64,000 bases of DNA, taken from positions 1-64,000 of the forward strand of contig MLAK01000647.1 in NCBI GenBank assembly GCA_001839685.1, given 5' to 3'. This document shows positions 42,984 through 51,743 of this stretch, piece after piece. Each line of letters begins with the position of its first letter. Positions within the stretch are counted from its first letter, which is position 1. The stretch comes from Tritrichomonas foetus (taxonomy: Eukaryota; Parabasalia; Tritrichomonadida; Tritrichomonadidae). The notes beneath the pieces were generated by a model that ran no database searches, was not told the origin of the DNA, and saw only the letters and a program-made list of their open reading frames with translations. The translations under genes were made by a program, and so were the position numbers.

Positions 42984-44195
42984 TTAGAGTTTTCCATCAT
43001 CAATTTCATGAACAAGTTCATAAAAGACTTTCATCATTGCTTCAAGACATTCTGGTTCAATTGCTTCTGGTGTGTCTCTAATTGTATGATAAGGAATAGA
43101 TTTCGATAATGGATCGAAAGGAATCCCAATTGCTGTTGTTGCCTTAATACCAGCTCGTGCTGCTTCCGCTGCGTCTGTGCCACCTGCCAAAAACGGAATT
43201 CCGCATTGATGTGCTTTTTTGTATCCATATTTATGGGCAATTTCAACACACTTTGTACTGACATCTTTTGACAGTTTAACAGTTCCATTGATATCGGAAT
43301 TTAAGAACTTCAAGTCTTCAACAAAATATGAACAGTCAATATTATAATTATATGTGTTTGGAATATCAAATTCCTTTTTATGCATTTCAAAGAATTTGCG
43401 AGATCCTCTCAGTCCAGACTCTTCAGCATCATAACTAGCAAAAATCAATCGTGTGGAATTTAGTCTGTTTTCTTTGAAGTATTTAGCAAGTTGAACGCCC
43501 ATTGAAATAGCTGCTAAATTATCTCCAGCTCCTGGTGTTGCATTTGGGCTTGCAAATTTACGAATTGGTAACACAAATAATATAATATTCGCTAAAGTTA
43601 ACAAAATATGAACATAATAAGCTTTTGTATACCATTCCTTTTCTGAATTACACAATAAAACAGAATCATAAATAATTAAATAAAGGTGGGCAATAATAAA
43701 TCGAATTTCACGTTTCAGGTACATATCTGGCTCGCTGTAGAAATTGAAAATATGAGCTGAATCATGATGTCCTGAGAAAATAACAGTTTTCTTTACTTCA
43801 CCTTTTGGTTCAATTACACCATATGAATTTGAGCAATCCTTAGATGGATAATAAAAGTCATAATATTTAAAATAAACTATATATTCAAATAGTAAAACAG
43901 ATAGTGCAATAACAGCAAAAAGCAGAGAAAATCCTGGTCCGAGAAAAATGAGACAAAAATATGAGACATAATAGAAAAAGCTCATCACTGCACCAAAACG
44001 TAGGAATGCATCTGGTGTTTCTTTATATTCATCTTTTTCACCTTTATCACATACTTCTTTGTATGTTTGATAAATATGATCGGCAGCTTTGAGACATGGC
44101 TCAGTTCCAGCCAGCCGAGGTCCATAACTGTTAATCACAGCTCTTGTATAATCTATTGCATCATCAGCAAGCTTCCTGAAGTCAGGCGCTTCCAT
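42984..44195 (-). CDS. M28-family metallopeptidase with internal membrane segments (403 aa)
   Basis: A zinc aminopeptidase of the M28 class. Metal and catalytic positions are visible: GHHDSAH at 142-148, GAGDN at 222-226 (bridging Asp225), DAEESGLRGS at 256-265 (catalytic Glu and metal Glu), GGTDAAE, and PYHTIRDT near residues 365-372 (last His ligand). Unusually, a hydrophobic hairpin (about 70-110) lies before the first metal ligand. Another hydrophobic stretch (about 165-212) lies between the first and second ligands, so the catalytic domain is built around two membrane insertions. No cleavable signal peptide is visible. The orientation of the active site (cytosolic or luminal) is unclear. 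The ATG is 15 residues before a conserved helix. Confidence 0.9.
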   Translation of the reverse strand: MEAPDFRKLADDAIDYTRAVINSYGPRLAGTEPCLKAADHIYQTYKEVCDKGEKDEYKETPDAFLRFGAVMSFFYYVSYFCLIFLGPGFSLLFAVIALSVLLFEYIVYFKYYDFYYPSKDCSNSYGVIEPKGEVKKTVIFSGHHDSAHIFNFYSEPDMYLKREIRFIIAHLYLIIYDSVLLCNSEKEWYTKAYYVHILLTLANIILFVLPIRKFASPNATPGAGDNLAAISMGVQLAKYFKENRLNSTRLIFASYDAEESGLRGSRKFFEMHKKEFDIPNTYNYNIDCSYFVEDLKFLNSDINGTVKLSKDVSTKCVEIAHKYGYKKAHQCGIPFLAGGTDAAEAARAGIKATTAIGIPFDPLSKSIPYHTIRDTPEAIEPECLEAMMKVFYELVHEIDDGKL

Positions 44196-45022
44196 TGAGA
44201 TTCAAGTTGTAAATTGAATAGTTTTTTAATTATTTCAGAGCAATTTTTGTTAAACCTTTTTACAATAATAGTTTTCAATGCTAATATGTCCAACTGCTTC
44301 AGAAAATTTGTTTCTCGATCAGCGATTTGAATATGTATCAATTGTAACTTCTCAAAATCCAGAAACTGTCTGACTATTAAATGAAATAGGTTAATTAATG
44401 GTCAAATAAAAATATAGATGACATAAATAAGAATATTTTTGAAAACTGCACCATATTACTTATATGGCGAATATTAATAATTTTCAAAACAAAAATAAAT
44501 CTGCAATACATAAAATTAATAATTCTGAAAGTGGCACAGCAAATGAATCAATCTTCTTTGGCTGTTGCAGAAAGAAATTCTCGTCCTTTGAAAACTTCCA
44601 TAATATTAACCAGATTGTATTAACTCAGTAATAATTTTCTAATTATTATCGCAATATAAGCAGGAAATAAATAAATTGAGGAAATTTTGGGCTGTTCGAA
44701 TGTTTTCTCCATCATATCTCGAAATTGTAATTCATATCACAGATAAAATCATGAATATAAAAATAAACACTCAAACCATTTTTCCATAAAGAGACTTGTT
44801 GTGAATCAAGCGAAAATTTTAAAAAAATATTCTTCTATTTTATAGAGAAACTTGGCATTTCACCATTAACTAAACAAATAAAGATTCAAATTACAAACGA
44901 AGACAAAAAGGATAAATAAAGAAGTATAATAGTTAGTCGTGGCGTTTTCAAACTTTATTAAAAAATGGAAAAATTTATAAAATGTATCGAAAATATAAAA
45001 AAACTAATAAAATAATTCAGAA
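44196..45022. other. Intergenic, about 830 bp
   Basis: Between the M28 start and the 3' end of the BTB-like gene. GTAAAAAGGTTTAAC lies about 60 bp upstream of the M28 ATG on its strand. No other feature is supported. Confidence 0.5.
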
Positions 45023-46465
45023 TCACTTATCTTTGGTGACAGTATGACGAATTGGACATAACTTATCAATTCTCCGCTCAATTGCAGCGAGGTCTGTTTC
45101 TGCCTGCTTCACATCTGTACTCTTGAGCCCCCAAATATCATTTCTATCGAATATTTTATGTCTTTTTTCATTCCTTCTGATGAAATTATCGAATCTCATG
45201 AAGTCTTTCACCATTTTTGCAGCAAGTGTAGCTTTAACCATGTCAGATTCATCAAGTGATGCTTCTACAGCTTGGTCTAAAGTGGCACAATTCTTTCTCA
45301 TTCTTTCAATGTTTCTTAAAAGGCTTTCGTAAGGGTTTTTCTTTTTGTTTTCTGCTGCTTCTCGTCTTTTTGTATCATTCTCTTTTGTTTCCTCAATTAA
45401 TGCTAAAACTCTAGCGCGCTCAGCATCAACTTGCCTGTTGATTTCTTCAAGAACACGTTCTCTATGTCTATCATTTTCTTCTTTGCTTTTCTGCATTTCA
45501 CTTTTTGTACGTTTCGTTTCATCAATCAAATTTTGTGCATTATTTTCAAATTGTGTTGCTATTTGGTCGCCCATTGCTTTAGTTTGAGCTAAGTGAGAGC
45601 GAATGGCATCAATTTGAGCTCTTTGTTGGTTAGCAAAATCTTTTAATTCTTTGTATTCGTTTTGGAAAGCTGTCTCAAGTTCATCAACGTGATCTCTTCT
45701 CATATTAGTCATGTCAATATCGAGGTCGTTTGCTTGCTTTTCAATTTCCTTATCGGCACCATTCAATTTTCTGTTGTAGAGGTTTCTATCAGCACTTAAT
45801 GAGGCTGCTGTGAAGTAGTTAATATTTTCGTCATGAACTTCAGGAGTATTAAAAACTTCAGAATCTTGGGCTCTTGTCAGCTTTGAGAAGTCTATTCGAA
45901 GGAGTAGAGGAACTGCTGTTTCTGGTTTTTCCTGAAGAAGCTTCATAACAAATGCGTTGAGTTTGATATCATCGATTTCTTCGTAATCAGTGAAAAGAAT
46001 CAGTCTGAAAAGCGGAAGTGTGTGAATTGTATACATGCGCTCGTCTGTTACGTATTTGTCGAATCGTTTGGCGACATTTACGTAATCTTCGATTTGAAGT
46101 TCTTTGTTTTTCATTTTATCGATGAAAATTTGTAAGTAATCTGTTTTGTCTTCGGAATCTGGTCGCTCAATTCCTTTGGCGCGAACATAATTGTTAACAA
46201 ATTTCTCGAGATTTGCAATTTTATAATCTACCGCCAAATCTAATAATTCGAATGCGTTTGTGCTCGTAACTTTAAATTGTTGCAAATTACAGGCGGCAAC
46301 AAAAGCTTCCACTGCATCTCTCGTTAATTCTTTCTTAATTGAATCTTCATAGATTCCCGTTTTGATCAACTGACCAGCGCGCTTGGAAACTTTCGCAAAT
46401 GTTTTGGCTTTGAACTGATACGGTCTGTTATTGATTGTAAGAGTGAACATTTGATTTTGCGACAT
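45023..46465 (-). CDS. BTB/POZ-like protein with coiled-coil C-terminus (480 aa)
   Basis: The N-terminal 110 residues resemble a divergent BTB fold: a first beta strand (FTLTINNRPYQFKAKTFAKVS), then helices with ELTRDAVEAFVAACNLQQF and AFELLDLAVDYKIANLEKFV. The last matches the typical BTB pattern LLxLAxxYxIxxLxxxC/F. A helical middle follows (110-215), then a long charged coiled coil (about 235-400; Glu, Lys, Arg and Gln heptads) and a short globular end. Trichomonad genomes hold many such BTB plus coiled-coil proteins without defined function; this is a likely member. No zinc finger, Kelch or membrane segment is present. An initiator-like TTCACA lies about 14 nt before the ATG. Confidence 0.7.
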   Translation of the reverse strand: MSQNQMFTLTINNRPYQFKAKTFAKVSKRAGQLIKTGIYEDSIKKELTRDAVEAFVAACNLQQFKVTSTNAFELLDLAVDYKIANLEKFVNNYVRAKGIERPDSEDKTDYLQIFIDKMKNKELQIEDYVNVAKRFDKYVTDERMYTIHTLPLFRLILFTDYEEIDDIKLNAFVMKLLQEKPETAVPLLLRIDFSKLTRAQDSEVFNTPEVHDENINYFTAASLSADRNLYNRKLNGADKEIEKQANDLDIDMTNMRRDHVDELETAFQNEYKELKDFANQQRAQIDAIRSHLAQTKAMGDQIATQFENNAQNLIDETKRTKSEMQKSKEENDRHRERVLEEINRQVDAERARVLALIEETKENDTKRREAAENKKKNPYESLLRNIERMRKNCATLDQAVEASLDESDMVKATLAAKMVKDFMRFDNFIRRNEKRHKIFDRNDIWGLKSTDVKQAETDLAAIERRIDKLCPIRHTVTKDK

Positions 46466-46476
46466 TTGAAAATTGT

Positions 46477-46482
46477 TGTGAA
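46477..46482 (-). promoter_or_regulatory. Initiator-like TTCACA before the BTB-like gene
   Basis: On the minus strand TCACA matches TCA(+1)Y(T/A), with the +1 A at 46479, 14 nt before the ATG. Confidence 0.42.
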
Positions 46483-46721
46483 GAAATTTTTTAACGGTTG
46501 TATTTTTATACTCATACTGAAAGGTGAAAATAATAATTCAAGGCGAAATAACTATTCATCGTTAAGGTGAAATTCGAATTAACAAGGTGAAATATAATCA
46601 CAAAATGAAAGTGTTCATGATTTACGTTTTTTTTTTTCCACAGAGTAACTGCATAATAAACTATTTTATTACCATCATTTATACGAAACAATATATTGAA
46701 AGAAAACTGTTATATCTTCTA

Positions 46722-47132
46722 AATTGAATTATTGATAAAAATAATTATTCACATATTTCTATTATTATATGGTTTGAATGAATTAATAAAAATAAATAAG
46801 TTACAAAAACAATTTGGTATGATAATATCATGTTAAATTTTTGGATTAATTTTGAAGATATTCATTATTCGTTTAATAACTTTTGTTGACAATAATCTTT
46901 AGAAAAGGCAAAATTTATTTTGTTATTTCTTTTCTTTCTGTTCGTTCTGTTCTTTCTCAATAAAGCATTTGAAAAAGATGATGTTTGAAGTTTATTCGCA
47001 TAAATATTCCATTTTTCATCCAAAATCTTTCAATGATTGATCATATGTCTCATCATTTCTTTTTTAGATTTAAAAATTTAAAAATAATAATAATAAAAAA
47101 TCAACTAAATCAAAAAAGATTTGATTTTTCCT
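46722..47132 (+). repeat. Long inverted repeat, left arm
   Basis: About 410 bp that matches the reverse complement of 51165-51585 with scattered differences. Shared blocks include TTGACAATAATCTTTAGAAAA, TGTTTGAAGTTTATTCGC and TTGATCATATGTCTCATC. It ends 5 bp from the 3' end of the M18-like gene. Confidence 0.9.
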
Positions 47133-47137
47133 TAATT

Positions 47138-48364
47138 TTATTTCAAAAGAGCATTTACGGCTGATCTAAACAATTCGATTAATTCAATTGGAATTGTTTC
47201 TCTAATTGAATTCATTCCAAAAATCGAAATACCAAACAAAAACATCGGAATATGCAATCTCTTGCTTATAAGTGCACCACCATTCAACAAATATTTGTTA
47301 GAGTCTGTGTGAGAAACAGAAATTTTCTCTTTTTCTAGTTTTTGAAGCGATTCTACCAAAAATGAATCAGAAGATTGATAGTTTCCTACCATATCAGAAT
47401 AATAATTAATTCTTTTCTTGTATGATCCACTTTTTGTATGTTTTGTAATCAGCATGACGGAATTGGAATAAAATTTGTCATTTACACCAATTCTCTTCAA
47501 AATCGAATCAAGAAAATCAGATTCAGGACTTGTTCGTGATGGAGATGCTTCTTGATCGTTGTTATAGAAATAGGCGACATTAAAACCTTTTTCTGGAATT
47601 GGTGATTTAATAAATTCATCGAAAACTATATACGATGACATAATTGAGCTAATTCTTTGTGATGAAATAATATCGTCGTTTACGCCAATAATTGTGGAGT
47701 TTTCCGCAGAAATGAATTTCAATTCAAAATCGACAATATCATCAACTTTGCAATCACATTGTTGTGCAATAAAATTTAATAATGTTTTTGAATGTTTCTG
47801 AGATAATTCTGAACCCGAATTTGAGTTTGAAATGCTTTCCTGATTTTCGTGAAGAAAACGTAAAACTGGCTTGAAATGATTTTCTGAATTAAACTCACAT
47901 TTTAAGCTACTTCCAGGTTTGAGATGCGAAGCAAGCATTGGTATTTCAGCTATTGCGTGCTCCGAATGAACCAACTTTTGGATAGTTTCACCATTTTCAT
48001 TTTTCACTAAAACTCGTCCTGCGACCGAGAGATCTCTGTCTGGCCAAGTGATCCACATTCCTCGGCCGTATTGACAGACATTGGCCTGCTCGCAGTGATT
48101 ATGAATTCTGCCACCATTTGGAAGAACTTTGAGGGACGGGTAATCAAGCGTTGATGTTATTATTTTACTGGAATCTAAATCGTTGAAATGAAATACTAAA
48201 AGCGATTGCTCGTCACGACAAATGAAAAATTTTTCTGGGAGTTTGACAATTTCGAATTCTTCTTTGAGTTCAGTGTATCCATTTTCGGTTAGTATTTCTC
48301 TTGCAGAAGTAATAAAGTGTGCAGCTGTTGGATTTTCGTCTGTAAATGATATAATTGATTCCAT
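47138..48364 (-). CDS. M18-like pseudo-aminopeptidase lacking metal ligands (408 aa)
   Basis: Clearly homologous along its whole length to the M18 enzyme at 31686-32915 (shared WxDRDLxxAGR, IPxLAxHL, FNxENHFxP, SIRET). Every catalytic or metal position is changed: SAHND is TSTLD, PRIDNL is QRISSI, DNEEVGS is NNDQEAS, CDTCHAFHPN is LITKHTKSGS, and MHSIRET is MNSIRET. The frame is intact and length preserved, so this is more likely a pseudoenzyme kept for binding or regulation (for example in the dodecameric M18 shell) than a dead gene. It is transcribed divergently from the RCC1-like gene, starts 117 bp apart, inside the inverted-repeat interval. Confidence 0.88.
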   Translation of the reverse strand: MESIISFTDENPTAAHFITSAREILTENGYTELKEEFEIVKLPEKFFICRDEQSLLVFHFNDLDSSKIITSTLDYPSLKVLPNGGRIHNHCEQANVCQYGRGMWITWPDRDLSVAGRVLVKNENGETIQKLVHSEHAIAEIPMLASHLKPGSSLKCEFNSENHFKPVLRFLHENQESISNSNSGSELSQKHSKTLLNFIAQQCDCKVDDIVDFELKFISAENSTIIGVNDDIISSQRISSIMSSYIVFDEFIKSPIPEKGFNVAYFYNNDQEASPSRTSPESDFLDSILKRIGVNDKFYSNSVMLITKHTKSGSYKKRINYYSDMVGNYQSSDSFLVESLQKLEKEKISVSHTDSNKYLLNGGALISKRLHIPMFLFGISIFGMNSIRETIPIELIELFRSAVNALLK

Positions 48365-48481
48365 TTTAGTTTTTTTATCAAAAAGAATGCGTTAACAGAA
48401 TATTTATTAACTAATGATATAAAATCAGATTAAATTCATTATCTGTTAACTAAATATTAGTTAACTGATGAAGCCAATAAT

Positions 48482-51013
48482 ATGTCATTTTACCCTAATA
48501 AAATTAATCGAAAAAATTTCCAAATGAATCAAGGAAATGTGCAATGTCAAATCATATATTTTCCATCAAATACTAATCACTCAGCAGTCGACGTAATTAA
48601 AGGTCAACCAATTTCACCTGTTGCATGCGCTTGTTCACCAACACACTTTATAATTCTTGATAGAGATTCGATATGTCACGGATTTGGAATGAACAAAGAA
48701 AAACAAATCGACCAAAAATTGCCAAATATTGTATCTACATTCACTCGCTTACAGATTATTCCAAATCAAACCGTTCGTGAAATAGCAGCAGATTTGAATT
48801 TTTCTGCTTTTATTTTAAACAATGGCTGGATTGTAATACACGGAAAATTCTATAATACCGAAGACGGTGTTGCCATATTCAAAGATTATGTTGCACCTCG
48901 TGGGTTATCTGCCAGGAATGGATATCTCTCATTTGCTGAAAAAAAAGAAAATGTCATTTTGATGAATGAAAGCTCAGATTATAAATATAAAGTTAAAGGC
49001 CATTCAATTATAAAAACAGAAATTGGAAAAGGTTGCGCTTTTGCTTTATCTTCAACTGGAATTTTATTTCAGCTTGTTTTTGGAAAGCGTGCTACTTTTA
49101 AGCCGTTTAACATTAATTTTCCAATTTTGACAATGTTTGCATCTGCATATGCACAAAATTCTATCATTATTTCAGATTTCAAACACAAACTTTATTTTGC
49201 TGAGAAAAATGATCAAAACTTATCGAAAAATAACGAAACATTTCAAAATATAGGAAAGAAAAGCAATTTATTGAATAAAGACAATTCTTTAAACGAAATT
49301 ATTTCGCCAATAACAGTTCCAATTTATTCACAAACAATTCATACAGAAATAATTAATAATGTTTTAGTGAGGCTTGATGGAGAAGGAAATTTAAATGTCA
49401 CGAGTCCACTTGGACGAGTTTTACCAGGAAGACGACTTCAGCTGCCTCAGTTTAAAGTTTCCTGCTTTTCTGCTACACCACAATTCATTATTGCTTTTGC
49501 AGGTCTCGATCCAATAATGCCAATTCGATCAGTCCCAGAAAAATATCACTGTTGTGCAAATGATCAATTACTTATTTCAGATGGTGATGAAAAATACAAT
49601 TTATTAACATTTGATGCTGATCACAGTTACTTCAATCCCAACAATAAACTTCATCACGATAAAAACGATAGTTCACATAAATCGAATAAAAAATATAAGA
49701 ATGAGAGAAATAGTAAAAATGATGAATTATTAAATAGCAATTTCAATGAAAAGAAGAAGGTTTATGATACATATGATTTTGCGACATCGTTTTTTGTATC
49801 ACCATCAGCTTCTGTAATTTTTGCAAACAATAAAGATCGAATGATTTATTATACATATAATAACAAAGTTATATCGCCTGGAACTGATTCAGAACGATCA
49901 TTTGTTTTTAATTTAATTCCAGGAGACACCGTTGAAACTCCAAGTGGTGTGGTTGCCACGTTTATCGGATTTGATGACGATAGAGTTTGGTTGAAGCCAT
50001 CGAAATCTCGCTGCATATATTCAATTGAGGATCCATATCAATTGAGGGTTGTTAATCGCCCAGGTCATTCAATTATTGAGGCGATTGTAGATGGTTATCC
50101 ATCGGTTATTGATGTAACACCAGAATTTTGTCAAAAGTTTGGGTATTCCTGTAATGATCTCGTTTGGCTTAGTCGAAAGGGGATTGTTCAGTTTATTGGA
50201 TTATTTTCGAACAAATATGTATTCTTAGATTTTTCAGATTTTACCCTTTTTACTTCAGAAATTATGAAATTTGAGTTGATTCGAACAATGAATCCTGATG
50301 CACCACATACAAGATTTATAACAACAGCTGAAGGTGATTTAATAGAATTAGATATTTGTGGTAAAGGAAAAATTTTCCTCCCAAGTGATCGTGTTTCTTC
50401 TGAATACGGAGATGCTACTTTTTTGGGAACAGATAAAAATGGAAATGCTTATGTTCAAAGTGATGAAATGCGTTTCCAAGAAATCGCAGGTGCTAAAACT
50501 GACATTCGAAAATTGAAGCTCATCAGACGAATTGGCTTATCAGCATCAAGACAAATAAAATTAAATGATAAAAAGAAAATTATGGTATCAGTTTCTATTT
50601 ATGATCGGATGAATGGATTAATGGCCGCTGATATTATCCAATCTGATGGAATTAAAGGTAAAGTAGTTGGTGTATCATCAGATGAAAAATTGTATGCGAA
50701 AACACTAGACGGAAGTCGCGTTTTTGAAGTTGCTTTTAATGCGAAATTATTGTATAGAGCAGACATACTCAGTGGAGAAAATTCAGACTTTGTCGAAGTT
50801 GGATCTCCTGCATTTGAAGTTTCAATGCTCCTTCCCGATGACATTGTGAGAATAAATGGTCAAAAAGAATACATATTCGTTGGAATTGGCCGATCAGGAC
50901 TTTACTTCGTCGATACAAAAACAAATGAAACATTTTCCACATCATTTTCACCGCTTGTGATGGATGACGCTTTTCAAGTAATTTCTAGAACAGTTTATCC
51001 ACTTAGACACTAA
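48482..51013 (+). CDS. RCC1-like plus repeated beta-module protein, function unknown (843 aa)
   Basis: The N-terminal half shows weak RCC1-type features, for example ACSPTHFIILDRDSICHGFGMNKEKQI (short strands with a GxGxNxxxQ-like turn), which suggests a beta-propeller. From about 475 onward the protein has repeated beta-rich modules. Each opens with a GD/ND-x-V motif followed by a Gly turn and a FIG segment: PGDTVETPSGVVATFIGFDDD, CNDLVWLSRKGIVQFIGLFSN and PDDIVRINGQKEYIFVGIGRS. These look like KOW/SH3-type barrels. A polar Asn/Lys/Ser insert (about 395-435) lies between halves. No enzyme motif is visible. It could be a scaffold or chromatin/ubiquitin-linked RCC1 protein; I cannot decide. 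Confidence 0.7.
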   Translation: MSFYPNKINRKNFQMNQGNVQCQIIYFPSNTNHSAVDVIKGQPISPVACACSPTHFIILDRDSICHGFGMNKEKQIDQKLPNIVSTFTRLQIIPNQTVREIAADLNFSAFILNNGWIVIHGKFYNTEDGVAIFKDYVAPRGLSARNGYLSFAEKKENVILMNESSDYKYKVKGHSIIKTEIGKGCAFALSSTGILFQLVFGKRATFKPFNINFPILTMFASAYAQNSIIISDFKHKLYFAEKNDQNLSKNNETFQNIGKKSNLLNKDNSLNEIISPITVPIYSQTIHTEIINNVLVRLDGEGNLNVTSPLGRVLPGRRLQLPQFKVSCFSATPQFIIAFAGLDPIMPIRSVPEKYHCCANDQLLISDGDEKYNLLTFDADHSYFNPNNKLHHDKNDSSHKSNKKYKNERNSKNDELLNSNFNEKKKVYDTYDFATSFFVSPSASVIFANNKDRMIYYTYNNKVISPGTDSERSFVFNLIPGDTVETPSGVVATFIGFDDDRVWLKPSKSRCIYSIEDPYQLRVVNRPGHSIIEAIVDGYPSVIDVTPEFCQKFGYSCNDLVWLSRKGIVQFIGLFSNKYVFLDFSDFTLFTSEIMKFELIRTMNPDAPHTRFITTAEGDLIELDICGKGKIFLPSDRVSSEYGDATFLGTDKNGNAYVQSDEMRFQEIAGAKTDIRKLKLIRRIGLSASRQIKLNDKKKIMVSVSIYDRMNGLMAADIIQSDGIKGKVVGVSSDEKLYAKTLDGSRVFEVAFNAKLLYRADILSGENSDFVEVGSPAFEVSMLLPDDIVRINGQKEYIFVGIGRSGLYFVDTKTNETFSTSFSPLVMDDAFQVISRTVYPLRH

Positions 51014-51164
51014 TTTGATTTTTGTTTTTTATATTTTATTGTTTACTAAATGTTTTGTTCCAATCTTTAATAATTTTAGTTTTGGTAAAAACAATCTCAT
51101 TAATCCCACAGCGAGATCGCCATGTTGTCAATAATCATATATTTCGTATTTCCAATACTTCCAA

Positions 51165-51585
51165 TTTGGAATAATCAAATATTTTTTGTTATAGTCATTA
51201 TTTTTTTAATTATTTTTAAATCTTAAAAAGAAAATGATGAGACATATGATCAATCGCTGAAAGATTTTGGATGAAAAATGGAATATTTATGCGAATAAAC
51301 TTCAAACATCATCTTTTTCAAATACTTTATTGAGAAAGAACAGAAAGAACAGAAAGAACAGAAAGAAAAGAAAGAAAAGAAAGAAAAGAAATAACAAAAT
51401 AAATTTTGCCTTTTCTAAAGATTATTGTCAATTAAAGCTATTGAACGAAAAATGAATATCTTCGAAATTAATCAAGAAATTTCAAATGATATTATCATAT
51501 TAAAATGGTAAATGTAACTTTATTAATTCATTTAAACTATATAATAGAAATATGTGAATGATTAAAAATATCATAATTTATAATG
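51165..51585 (-). repeat. Long inverted repeat, right arm, with internal 10-bp array
   Basis: The inverted partner of 46722-47132. It starts about 150 bp after the RCC1-like gene's stop. It contains a purine-rich array at 51336-51391 (three GAAAGAACA-type then three GAAAGAAAA-type 10-bp units) that is shorter and altered in the left arm. Confidence 0.9.
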
Positions 51586-51743
51586 AAAACAAAATTAAGG
51601 AAAATGAAAAGAGTGAATAGGCATGATTTTCTGTTTTATTTAAATATCACTTAGTTTGCGTTTTTAAACAAATTGATTCAAAAAAAAAAAAAAAAAAAAA
51701 AAAAAAATTAAAAATATAAAAGAATGATAAAAAAACAAAAAGC

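Noticed and set aside
46722..51585. Whole inverted-repeat interval as a DNA transposon
   Set aside because: No transposase lies inside, no target-site duplication is seen, and arms differ at their outer ends; kept as a structural observation only.
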